Of a stretch of DNA of 64,000 nt, positions 1-7,276 are shown in pieces. The stretch is from assembly GCF_003945325.1 (NCBI RefSeq), contig NZ_AP019307.1, positions 2,604,001 to 2,668,000 of the forward strand, read 5' to 3'. The DNA is from Nocardioides baekrokdamisoli. GTDB taxonomy: Bacteria > Actinomycetota > Actinomycetes > Propionibacteriales > Nocardioidaceae. The position numbers and the translations under genes were made by a program. The notes below the pieces were generated by a model, which was given only the letters and a program-made list of their open reading frames with translations, had not been told where the DNA came from and did no database searches. The stretch's first letter is position 1. Each line of letters starts with the position of its first letter.

Positions 1-208
1 CGAACAGCAGGTTCAGGTGCGAGGTGTCGTTCGCCCACAGGGTCGAACTCACATCGCGGATCGTGTAGTACGCCGCGAAGAGAGCCGCGAAGAACATCAG
101 GTCGCTTGACAGCCAGATGATGGTGCCTACGGCCACCATGCTGGGCCGGTCGTGCCGGCCATGCAGGCGCGAAGCAGGAAGAGTCGAAACAGTCGCCACG
201 GGCGCCAT
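1..208 (-). CDS. ctaE: Cytochrome c oxidase subunit III, N-terminal part
   Basis: The first 69 residues of an aa3-type cytochrome c oxidase subunit III, which runs off the left edge. Read on the minus strand from the ATG at 208-206, the protein starts MAPVATVSTLPAS, then has RLHGRHDRPSMVAVGT and the first membrane helix WLSSDLMFFAALFAAYYT, typical of actinobacterial CtaE. The subunit belongs to the terminal oxidase in the cytoplasmic membrane. It is divergent from the ctaG-like gene, with 65 bp between the two starts, so both oxidase-related genes share one control region. In M. tuberculosis ctaE (Rv2193) also lies beside trpD. The C-terminus cannot be assessed. Confidence 0.9.
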   Translation of the reverse strand, partial: MAPVATVSTLPASRLHGRHDRPSMVAVGTIIWLSSDLMFFAALFAAYYTIRDVSSTLWANDTSHLNLLF

Positions 209-261
209 TATGTCGGTTCTCACCTTCGACGGCATCCCGACCCCCCGGCTTTTGTGAGCCG

Positions 262-267
262 TACGCT
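262..267 (+). promoter_or_regulatory. -10 hexamer TACGCT, leaderless start of the ctaG-like gene
   Basis: TACGCT ends 6 nt before the GTG at 274, placing the expected transcription start on the start codon. No Shine-Dalgarno sequence is visible. The same layout recurs at many genes in this window. Confidence 0.5.
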
Positions 268-273
268 GGCGCC

Positions 274-1254
274 GTGCTCATCCACTCCGTTGTTCCGCTG
301 CTCCTCCCCGCTCATGGAGGCGCAGAAGTGGGGGATGACGCGCTCGCTCCGTGGTCGCTGGTTGACCTGTTCTCGCGCTGGGAGTTGTCGACGCCCGTGC
401 TCGTCGGCACGACCCTCGCCACCGGGCTCTACCTGTTCGGTGTCTGGCGACTGATGCGACGCGGCGACCGCTGGCCGGTCAACCGGACCATCTGCTGGTT
501 GGTGGGGGTGATCGCGTTCTTCATCGCCACCTCGAGCGAGATCGGCGTCTACGACGACACACTGCTGTCGGTCCACATGGTCCAGCACATGATCCTGTCG
601 ATGCTGGTCCCGGTGTTCCTGGCTCTCGGCGCTCCGGTCACCTTGGCACTGCGTACGCTGCCCAGGCGGCCGCGCGGGTGGTTGATGGCGTTGATCCACT
701 CGCGTCTGGCCAAGGTGCTGACGTTCGCACCGCTGGTGTTCGCGCTGTACGTGCTCTCGCCGTGGGCGCTCTATTACTCCGGTTGGTACCGGGCATCCCT
801 GGAACACCCGCTCGTGCACGAGATGATGCATGTGCACCTCGTCGTGGTCGGGTCGCTGTTCTTCTGGCCGCTGCTCGGTCTGGATCCGATCCCCGGACGG
901 CTGACGTACCCACTGCGGGTGCTGATGACGGTCCTGACGCTTCCGTTCCACGCATTCCTCGGTGTGACGCTGATGAATCAGACGACGCTTCTGGGCGGCG
1001 ACTGGTATCCGGAGTTGCACGACTCGATGGCCTGGCTGCCGGATCCGTCGGCCGATCAGCATCTGGCAGGTGGCATCCTCTGGGGATCCGGCGATGCCAT
1101 CGGACTGATCTTCTTCATCGTGCTGTTCAGCCAATGGGTGCGAGCATCCATACGCGAGGCGGCGCAGGTCGACCGGCGTCTGGATCTGCAGGAGGCGCGG
1201 GCGAGGGCTGCCGGCGAGGATTCGGATAGATTTCGCGGCGCGACAACTGAGTGA
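274..1254 (+). CDS. CtaG-family cytochrome c oxidase assembly membrane protein
   Basis: 326-residue polytopic membrane protein of the caa3_CtaG family (Bacillus subtilis CtaG type), whose members are needed to form active cytochrome oxidase. There are several hydrophobic helices, for example WLMALIHSRLAKVLTFAPLV around residues 130-150. Conserved histidines lie at VHMVQHMILSML, HPLVHEMMHVHLVVVG and LPFHAFLGV and could bind copper or heme. The C-terminal tail is charged and cytoplasmic. It is divergent from ctaE, which supports the oxidase role. The start is the GTG at 274, 6 nt after a -10 element. The family is clear; its exact biochemical step is not settled. Confidence 0.85.
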   Translation: MLIHSVVPLLLPAHGGAEVGDDALAPWSLVDLFSRWELSTPVLVGTTLATGLYLFGVWRLMRRGDRWPVNRTICWLVGVIAFFIATSSEIGVYDDTLLSVHMVQHMILSMLVPVFLALGAPVTLALRTLPRRPRGWLMALIHSRLAKVLTFAPLVFALYVLSPWALYYSGWYRASLEHPLVHEMMHVHLVVVGSLFFWPLLGLDPIPGRLTYPLRVLMTVLTLPFHAFLGVTLMNQTTLLGGDWYPELHDSMAWLPDPSADQHLAGGILWGSGDAIGLIFFIVLFSQWVRASIREAAQVDRRLDLQEARARAAGEDSDRFRGATTE

Positions 1255-1263
1255 GGAGAGTGC

Positions 1264-2517
1264 ATGAACGAGCGACTTGAGCGCTTGATCGTTCGTGCGC
1301 GTACCCCCGAGTGGGTCAACTGGTGGCTGCCGTTGGCGGTCTTCGCCGTCAGCCGCCTCATCGACGCCGTCCTCGTGCTGGCGTTCAGTCACGCGCAGGG
1401 CGCGATCATCCACGGCGAGAAGATCGAGTACGTCGAGAACAACATGCCGGCTGACCCCGGCTACCTCGGGATGCTGACGAACTGGGACGGTCAGTGGTAC
1501 CAGTCGATCTCCCACCACGGGTATCCCGGATATCTGCAACTCGACCAGTTCGGTCATGTCCAGATGAACTCGTGGGCGTTCTTCCCGCTGTTCCCGGGTC
1601 TGACCCGTCTGGTCATGTTCCTGGCCGCCGGCAACTTCGCTCTGGCCGCCACGATCGTGAGCACCACGTGCGCCGCCCTGGCGATGGTGATGCTGTTCAA
1701 GATGGTCCGCGAGTCGGGCGGGCTGTTCCTCGCCACGATCACCGTGGTCTCGCTGTCGGTCAGCCCCGCTGCGCTCGTCTTCCAGGCGGCGTACAGCGAG
1801 GGGCCGGCGCTGCTGATGATCATGACCTGCCTGTGGCTCCTACGGCGTCAGCGCTACGGATGGCTGCTCGTGGCGGGGATCGCGCTCTCGCTCGCTCGTC
1901 CGGTCGTGGGCGCGCTGGCCATCGTGATCGCGATCCACTGGTTCCACCGTCGGCGTACTGATCCGACGTTCACCAGGAGGCAGCAGATCTGGGTCGGATT
2001 CGTCTGCGGACTGATCGGGCTGAGCTTCTTTCTGTGGATCGGTATCTGCGGGTTGGTGCTCGGCCACTCGAACGCGTACCAGCTCACCCAGGACGCCTGG
2101 GCCGGCTGGAAGTGGGACCAGATCTCGATGGGCTGGGACAGCTGGCTCTACGGCCTCGTGTCCTTCAAGCTCACCGGCCTGATCGCCCTGATCGTGCTCG
2201 GCTACTTCGTCTGGCTCGTACGCCGCCCGGCGGCCGCCGGGTTCGGGGCCGAACTGCGGCTCTGGACGCCGATCTACGCGTTCTACGTACTGGCGGCCAC
2301 GCGGGTCACTCCGAGTGTGGTCCGGTACCTGATGCTGGTGGCGATCCCGTGGTGGCCGGTCCCTGCGTGCGCCGACTGGTCGCTGCGCGAACGACGTGCC
2401 CAGATCGCCATCGTGCTCACCGTGGTGGTCGGCGTGTTCCTGCAGTACGCGTGGGTCCAGTCGTGCTTCGTGGTGTCCACCGACAAGTTCTGGGGCATCT
2501 TCCACGGATATCCGTGA
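1264..2517 (+). CDS. PIG-V-like mannosyltransferase family membrane protein
   Basis: 417-residue integral membrane protein resembling the PIG-V (GPI mannosyltransferase 2) family of polyprenol-dependent GT-C glycosyltransferases. After the first helix comes the extracytoplasmic loop with NWDGQWYQSISHHGYPGY and then WAFFPLFPGLTRL; the acidic WDGQWY segment is the usual signature and probable catalytic site. About ten hydrophobic segments follow. Bacterial relatives add mannose to lipoglycans or proteins at the outer membrane face; the acceptor here is unknown. It starts 9 nt after the ctaG-like stop with GAGGAG just upstream (probable co-transcription). Confidence 0.75.
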   Translation: MNERLERLIVRARTPEWVNWWLPLAVFAVSRLIDAVLVLAFSHAQGAIIHGEKIEYVENNMPADPGYLGMLTNWDGQWYQSISHHGYPGYLQLDQFGHVQMNSWAFFPLFPGLTRLVMFLAAGNFALAATIVSTTCAALAMVMLFKMVRESGGLFLATITVVSLSVSPAALVFQAAYSEGPALLMIMTCLWLLRRQRYGWLLVAGIALSLARPVVGALAIVIAIHWFHRRRTDPTFTRRQQIWVGFVCGLIGLSFFLWIGICGLVLGHSNAYQLTQDAWAGWKWDQISMGWDSWLYGLVSFKLTGLIALIVLGYFVWLVRRPAAAGFGAELRLWTPIYAFYVLAATRVTPSVVRYLMLVAIPWWPVPACADWSLRERRAQIAIVLTVVVGVFLQYAWVQSCFVVSTDKFWGIFHGYP

Positions 2518-2540
2518 CCCGACCGGGCCGGCGACGCGGA

Positions 2541-2546
2541 TAGAGT
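2541..2546 (+). promoter_or_regulatory. -10 hexamer TAGAGT, leaderless start
   Basis: TAGAGT ends 6 nt before the GTG at 2553. No ribosome binding site is seen, so the receiver-like gene and trpD are probably transcribed from here as a leaderless message. Confidence 0.5.
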
Positions 2547-2552
2547 TCCCAC

Positions 2553-2936
2553 GTGTCCATTCGGGTCTTGGTTTACAGCGACGACGTGAACGTACGTCAG
2601 CAGGTCATCGTGGCGCTCGGACGCCGCCCGGACCCGGCGCTGCCGGAGTTCGAGTACGTGGAAGTCGCGACTGAGCCCGTCGTCGTGCAGAACCTCGACT
2701 CCGGGAAGATCGACCTCGCCATCCTGGACGGCAGCGCAGTCCCCGCGGGCGGCATCGGCATCGCGAAGCAGATGAAGGACGAGATCACGGACTGCCCGCC
2801 GATCGTCCTGCTCATCGAACGGTCCGCAGACGCGTGGCTGGCCACGTGGTCGCGCGCGGAAGCCGTGGCCTCCTTGCCGATTGACCCCCTGGACCTGGTC
2901 GGGACCGTGACGGCCCTGCTCCAGGTGCCCGCGTGA
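2553..2936 (+). CDS. Stand-alone receiver-like protein, degenerate
   Basis: 127-residue protein that reads as a CheY-like receiver domain with no output domain. The acidic pair D10/D11 (VYSDDVNVR) and the likely phosphoacceptor D59 (LAILDGS) are present. The conserved lysine of strand 5 is missing: the segment reads EAVASLPIDP rather than KP. The switch may therefore be altered or phosphorylation-independent. It resembles small actinobacterial receiver proteins such as Rv3143. The stop overlaps the GTG start of trpD by four bases, so the two are translationally coupled, which is the only functional hint. No kinase is adjacent. Confidence 0.65.
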   Translation: MSIRVLVYSDDVNVRQQVIVALGRRPDPALPEFEYVEVATEPVVVQNLDSGKIDLAILDGSAVPAGGIGIAKQMKDEITDCPPIVLLIERSADAWLATWSRAEAVASLPIDPLDLVGTVTALLQVPA

Positions 2937-3961
2937 CGACGCGCTGGCCCGAGATCCTCGGTGCGCTGGTCGCTCGTCAGGATCTGAGCCAGGAGCAGGC
3001 CGCCTGGGCCATGGGAGAGATCGTCTCCGGTCAGGCCACGTCCGCCCAGATCGCCGGTTTCGCGGTCGCCCTGCGTACCAAGGGTGAAACCGTGCCCGAG
3101 GTCACGGGGCTGGTGGATGCGATGTTCGAGTACGCCACACCGATCTCGATCCCGGGACGGGTCCTCGACATCGTCGGCACCGGTGGTGACCGCTCGATGT
3201 CGGTGAACATCTCGACGATGTCGGCGATCGTGGCTGCTGGTGCCGGTGCCAAGGTCGTCAAACACGGCAACCGGTCCGCCTCGTCGAAGTCGGGCTCCTC
3301 GGACGTCCTCTCCCAACTCGGGATCCGCCTGGACCTGCCGGTGGCGAGAGTCGCCGAGATTGCCGATGAGGTCGGCATCACCTTCCTGTTCGCGGCGATG
3401 TTCCATCCCGGTCTGCGGCACGCGGGTCCCACGCGCAGCGAACTGGGGGTGGGCACCACCTTCAACTTCCTGGGTCCGCTCGCCAACCCGGCACGGCCGC
3501 AGGCGAACGCGATCGGCACCGCCGATCCGAGCATGGCCCCCGTGATGGCCGGCGTCCTGGCTGACCGTGGCGTCGACGCCTGGGTCTGCCATGGCAATGA
3601 CGGTCTGGACGAGCTCACGACCACGACGACGTCCCGGGTGTGGGCGGTCAGCGGCGGGTCGGTGGACTCGTTCACCCTCGATCCTCTGGCGTACGGAATC
3701 CCTCGTGCCACCGCAGCGGATCTGCGGGGCGGCGAACCCGCCGAGAACGCGGAGGTCGTCCATCGGTTGTTGGCGGGGGAGATCGGCCCGGTGCGCGACG
3801 CGGTCGTCCTGAACGCCGGTGCGGCACTGGCCGTGTACGCGGCCGCCCCCGGATCGATCGAGGAACGCCTGGACGCTGGTCTTGCCAAGGCTCGCGAGTC
3901 GCTGGACAGCGGCGCGGCGCAGTCAGTGCTCCAACGTTGGGTCGAGGCGTCAGCCCGCTAG
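2933..3961 (+). CDS. trpD: Anthranilate phosphoribosyltransferase
   Basis: 342-residue TrpD, which transfers phosphoribose from PRPP to anthranilate in tryptophan synthesis. The PRPP/anthranilate site is clear: GTGGDRSMSVNIST near residue 82, KHGNRSASSKSGSSDVL near residue 105, then the GVGTTFNFLGPLANP motif. Length is normal for the family. It starts with GTG overlapping the previous stop. The 3' end overlaps the convergent nuclease gene by 12 bp. No other trp gene is nearby, as in the mycobacterial trpD locus. Confidence 0.95.
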   Translation: MTTRWPEILGALVARQDLSQEQAAWAMGEIVSGQATSAQIAGFAVALRTKGETVPEVTGLVDAMFEYATPISIPGRVLDIVGTGGDRSMSVNISTMSAIVAAGAGAKVVKHGNRSASSKSGSSDVLSQLGIRLDLPVARVAEIADEVGITFLFAAMFHPGLRHAGPTRSELGVGTTFNFLGPLANPARPQANAIGTADPSMAPVMAGVLADRGVDAWVCHGNDGLDELTTTTTSRVWAVSGGSVDSFTLDPLAYGIPRATAADLRGGEPAENAEVVHRLLAGEIGPVRDAVVLNAGAALAVYAAAPGSIEERLDAGLAKARESLDSGAAQSVLQRWVEASAR

Positions 3962-5647
3962 CTCAACCAGAGGCCCGCCGGGATCGACGATGACCGGACA
4001 GGCCCACGCGCCGACGACATCGACCAGGCGTACGCCGGGGGACTCGAGCCAGCGCAGCAACGTCTCGCTCTCCTCAACCGTGGTCCTCTCGTCCCTTTCG
4101 TCCGTGGATTCGGCGAGCGCTCGCAACGCCTCGACGTAGGCCGGCGCCGACGCATCGACGGGAATCACCCCCGCTGCCGCGAGTCGCCCGTACCTGATCA
4201 CATGCACCTGCCACCGGCCGTCGTCGCAGCGTCTCGCGGCGATGAGTTCGGGGCACGTCCGGATCGAGGTCAGGCGGCTGCTGCGCATCGCTGCGGTGCT
4301 GAAGGCGCTGAGTCGGTCGCGATGGGTCGCGGCGACCTCGAAGCGTTCAAGGTCGGACTCGATCGTCATCCTCCGACTCAGCGCATCGACCACATCGACC
4401 GCTCCAACGGTCATCGCCTCGGACACGCGCCTGATCAGCGCGGCGTACGTCTCCGGCGTGACGGACCCCTCACATGGGGCCAGACACGTGCCGAGGTCGG
4501 CGGCCAGGCAACGCGACCTCGTCGGAACTCGCCCGAATCGGTCGGTGCAGGTCCGGACGGGGAAGGTCTCCTGGATGGCTTCCAGCGCTGCCAGCGCCAA
4601 CTCCTTGCGGCCGAACGGTCCGATCCCGGGCTCGCCTCGCGGTAGCCGACGCACGATCGAGAGTCGGGGCCACGGCTCCTGGGTGAGCACGACGTAGTGA
4701 AGCCTGCGCTGGCGACGGGAGCGCCGGTTGAACCGTGGTGCATGCTCGGCGATCAGGCGCAGTTCGCGGATTGCTGCCTCGGTGTCGGTCGCGCACTCGA
4801 TCCCTTGCACGTGATGGGCCAGATTGACCATCTGGCCCATCTTCGACCGCTTCTCCGATGAGGTGAAGTAGGTCCGTACGCGGCGCCTGAGGTTGCGGCT
4901 CATGCCGACGTACAGGACCCGGTCGCGGTCATCGCGGAACAGGTAGACGCCGGGCTTGTCCGGCAGGCGGTCGGCCAGCCCGCGTTTGCGGCGCTGGGCG
5001 TCGGTCACCTTCGCCGAGTACGCCTGCAGCTCTTCCAGGGTCTGCACGCCGAGCCCGCCGATGCGGCTGAACAGGCCGTGGAGGACCTCAACAGTCGCGC
5101 GAGCGTCCTCGAGCGCGCGGTGATTGGGCGTCGTCTCTGTCTGGAACAGTCGCGCGAGGGTGCCCAGTCGGCAGTTGGGGGCTTCGTCCCGGCTGAGTAC
5201 GCGACGAGCCAGGACCGCCGTGTCCACCACCTCGAACTTCGGCCACGCCCACCCGGCGTCCGCGCACGCGTGCTTGAGGAACCCGGTGTCGAATGGTGCG
5301 TTGTGTGCGACCAGCACGGTGCCGTGCGCGAATTCCAGGAAGGTCGGGAGTGCTGACTCGATCCGCGGTGCGCCGTACAGAAGTCGGTCCGTGATCCCCG
5401 TGAGCGCGGTGATCTCCGGTGGCACCGGGGTGCCCGGATCCACGAACGTCTGGAATTCGGCGAGGACCTCGCCGCCCCTGACCTTCACGGCGCCGATCTC
5501 CGTGATCCGGTCTCCCGCCTTGACGGAGGCTCCGGTCGTCTCGAGGTCCACCACGCAGAACGTGATGTCGCGCAACGGGCGCCCCAGCTCGTCGAATCCG
5601 CGTTGCACCTCCCACATGTCACACACGGTGTCATCCGGCACCGACAA
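3950..5647 (-). CDS. DEDDh exonuclease fused to a GIY-YIG (UvrC/Cho-like) nuclease
   Basis: 565-residue two-nuclease protein. Residues about 25-190 are a DnaQ-like 3'-5' exonuclease: D34/E36 in VVDLETTGAS, then LVAHNAPFDTGFL and NHRALEDARATVEVLHGL (DEDDh histidine and last aspartate). Residues about 225-310 form a GIY-YIG domain (PGVYLFRDDRDRVLYVGMSRNLRRR), followed by a UvrC-like region with CLAADLGTCLAPCEG. It lacks the UvrC UVR and RNase H-like parts. It corresponds to Rv2191 beside trpD. A role in DNA repair is likely, but the substrate is not known from sequence. The start is uncertain: TTG 5647, GTG 5641 or ATG 5617. Confidence 0.85.
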   Translation of the reverse strand: MSVPDDTVCDMWEVQRGFDELGRPLRDITFCVVDLETTGASVKAGDRITEIGAVKVRGGEVLAEFQTFVDPGTPVPPEITALTGITDRLLYGAPRIESALPTFLEFAHGTVLVAHNAPFDTGFLKHACADAGWAWPKFEVVDTAVLARRVLSRDEAPNCRLGTLARLFQTETTPNHRALEDARATVEVLHGLFSRIGGLGVQTLEELQAYSAKVTDAQRRKRGLADRLPDKPGVYLFRDDRDRVLYVGMSRNLRRRVRTYFTSSEKRSKMGQMVNLAHHVQGIECATDTEAAIRELRLIAEHAPRFNRRSRRQRRLHYVVLTQEPWPRLSIVRRLPRGEPGIGPFGRKELALAALEAIQETFPVRTCTDRFGRVPTRSRCLAADLGTCLAPCEGSVTPETYAALIRRVSEAMTVGAVDVVDALSRRMTIESDLERFEVAATHRDRLSAFSTAAMRSSRLTSIRTCPELIAARRCDDGRWQVHVIRYGRLAAAGVIPVDASAPAYVEALRALAESTDERDERTTVEESETLLRWLESPGVRLVDVVGAWACPVIVDPGGPLVELAG

Positions 5648-5688
5648 TTTCCGGGTGTCACCCCGCTGGAGAACGGTGTCGCCGGAAA

Positions 5689-5925
5689 ATGTCGGTGGTC
5701 GGTGACAGCGTCATCGACATGACACACATCGATTGCGATTCATGCACCGTCCGCGGTCTGGCTTGCCATGACTGCGTCGTCACCGCCTTGCTCGGCCCAC
5801 CACCAGAGCTCGTGCTCGGGATGGACGAGGAGCGGGCACTCAAGGTCCTCGCCGATGGGGGACTGCTCCCGCCGCTTCGCCTCGTCACTCGTGTGGCTGA
5901 AGTGACTGTTGAAAACGTGAGTTGA
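5689..5925 (+). CDS. Small cysteine-rich conserved actinobacterial protein
   Basis: 78-residue protein with two CxxC pairs in a short stretch, CDSCTVRGLACHDCVV, suggesting a zinc or other metal knuckle, then LLGPPPELVLGMDEERALKVLADGGLLPPLRLV. Small proteins of this kind are common in Actinobacteria near NlpC/P60 genes; function unknown. An alternative start is the ATG at 5719 (MTHIDCDSC), which has a -10-like CAGCGT 7 nt upstream and would be a leaderless 68-residue form. It is divergent from the nuclease fusion gene and upstream of the c-di-AMP riboswitch. Confidence 0.65.
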   Translation: MSVVGDSVIDMTHIDCDSCTVRGLACHDCVVTALLGPPPELVLGMDEERALKVLADGGLLPPLRLVTRVAEVTVENVS

Positions 5926-6000
5926 CGCGTGTGGCGTGAGGCTCGTCACGCCGTGGCGGACACGCGCGTCGCAGGTTGGCCACGACCCGGGTGCCTCACC

Positions 6001-6006
6001 TATCCT
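6001..6006 (+). promoter_or_regulatory. Probable -10 element TATCCT for the riboswitch transcript
   Basis: TATCCT lies about 45 nt before the riboswitch P1 stem, with TTGGCC at 5976-5981 as a weak -35 at a 19-bp spacing. It would place the transcription start close to the aptamer. Confidence 0.35.
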
Positions 6007-6049
6007 TGTCGAACTTGGCGTCCGAGTACGTGAGCATCCGGCTCGCGCG

Positions 6050-6231
6050 GACGCCGCGCTGAGTCCGGGCCGTTCGGGGGCCTGGAGCCGGGGAACCAAC
6101 CGGTGTGCTGCGTGAAGTCATGCGGCCGCCATCTGGGGTGAATCGTGCGTGAGGCGTGCCAGTTCGCTGGCGCGAGGAGCGCAGGTAGGGCACGTCGTTG
6201 CCCGAATCCGTCAGCTCACCTGGTAGGCGTC
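6050..6231 (+). ncRNA. c-di-AMP riboswitch (ydaO-yuaA motif)
   Basis: The 332-bp gap 5926-6257 holds this element in the leader of the NlpC/P60 gene. Recognisable conserved blocks occur in order: GAGTCCGGGC, GGAGCCGGGGAACCAACCGG, GGGGTGAATCG, GGAGCGCAGGTAGGGC, CCCGAATCCGTCAGCTCACC and TAGGCGTC. The ends pair as P1: GACGCC 6050-6055 with GGCGTC 6226-6231. This is the known ydaO-yuaA consensus; in Actinobacteria it usually precedes wall hydrolase genes (NlpC/P60, Rpf). c-di-AMP binding normally turns expression off. The gene start is 27 nt downstream, so control could be at translation (SD AGGGGAG) or by termination; I see no clear U-tract. Confidence 0.93.
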
Positions 6232-6257
6232 ACGACGAAGTTAGGGGAGCGCACACA

Positions 6258-7244
6258 ATGCGCCTCAACATCAAGCGTGCCCTGGTGGGCACTGTCCTGG
6301 CGGGGACCACCGTCACCGCAGGCTTCCTCCAGGGTCCGGCCCACGCGGCACCGTCCGCAGCCGACGTCCAGACCCAGATCCGCGACCTGTATCACCAGGC
6401 CGAGGTCGTCACCGAGCAGTACAACGAGGCCTCCTCGCAGCTCACCAGCCTCAACAGCGCCCTGGTCAACCTCAAGGCCGACCAGGCGGCACAGAACGCT
6501 CAGCTCGAGGCCGTACGCACTCAGCTCGGCGATGCCGTGCTGCAACAGTACGAAGGTGCCGGCTCGGCGACGGTCAGTTCCGTCGTGACCTCGAACGACC
6601 CGGCGGAGTTCCTCCGTGAGGCGTCCTCGATGTCGTCCTACCAGAACCTCCAGGCCAACCTGGTTCAGAACTACACCAACCAGGTGACCGCGCTCTCGAT
6701 GCGCGAGGGTGCCACCAATGCCCAGGTCGCGAAGATCCAGTCAGTTCAGCAGCAGCTGAACGCAGACAAGGCCGCGATCAAGGACAAGATCAGCAAGGCG
6801 CAGCTTCTGCTCTCGAGCCTGCAGCCCTCACAGCGTGGCTTCCTCGTCTCGCGCGACTTCTCGCGTGCCGACGTGGCGAACCTCCCGGCGCCGAACGGCC
6901 GCGCCGCCATCGCCGTGGCGTACGCCCTCGCCCAGGTCGGCAAGGCCTACGTCTGGGGTGCCGCCGGCCCGAACGCCTTCGACTGCTCGGGTCTCACCAT
7001 GGCTGCGTGGGGCGCCGCTGGTGTCGGCATGTCGCACTACGTCCCGACGCAGGTTGCCGCCTTCCCGCGGGTGCCCCTCAACGCGATGCAGCCCGGTGAC
7101 CTGATCGAGTACAACGGCGGTTCACACGTCGGCATGTACATCGGCAACGGCCAGATGGTCAACGCCGAGAACCCGAGCGCCGGCGTCCGGATCGAGCCGG
7201 TCTACACGCCGTGGTTCCGCCCGGACTTCGCGGTTCGCCCCTGA
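6258..7244 (+). CDS. Secreted NlpC/P60 (C40) peptidoglycan hydrolase
   Basis: 328-residue secreted peptidase. The ATG at 6258 is chosen because it gives a clean signal peptide (KRALVGTVLAGTTVTAGFLQ then AHA-A) and has SD AGGGGAG 7 nt upstream; the longer frame from 6198 would run into the riboswitch. Residues about 35-190 are a coiled coil rich in Gln and Ala, as in RipA/CwlO-type enzymes. The C-terminal NlpC/P60 domain has catalytic Cys243 in NAFDCSGLTMAAW and His290 in NGGSHVGMYIG. It likely cleaves peptide stems during growth or separation. A c-di-AMP riboswitch controls it, linking wall hydrolysis to turgor signalling. Position matches Rv2190c. Confidence 0.93.
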   Translation: MRLNIKRALVGTVLAGTTVTAGFLQGPAHAAPSAADVQTQIRDLYHQAEVVTEQYNEASSQLTSLNSALVNLKADQAAQNAQLEAVRTQLGDAVLQQYEGAGSATVSSVVTSNDPAEFLREASSMSSYQNLQANLVQNYTNQVTALSMREGATNAQVAKIQSVQQQLNADKAAIKDKISKAQLLLSSLQPSQRGFLVSRDFSRADVANLPAPNGRAAIAVAYALAQVGKAYVWGAAGPNAFDCSGLTMAAWGAAGVGMSHYVPTQVAAFPRVPLNAMQPGDLIEYNGGSHVGMYIGNGQMVNAENPSAGVRIEPVYTPWFRPDFAVRP

Positions 7245-7263
7245 TCGGGCTCTCAACGACTGA

Positions 7264-7269
7264 TACGGT
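7264..7269 (+). promoter_or_regulatory. -10 hexamer TACGGT, leaderless start
   Basis: TACGGT ends 7 nt before the GTG at 7277, which decides that start over the upstream in-frame alternative at 7211 lying inside the NlpC/P60 gene. Confidence 0.5.
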
Positions 7270-7276
7270 CGCCGGC

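Noticed and set aside
220..1557. 445-codon minus-strand frame
   Set aside because: Shadow of the ctaG-like and PIG-V-like genes; no recognisable protein features.
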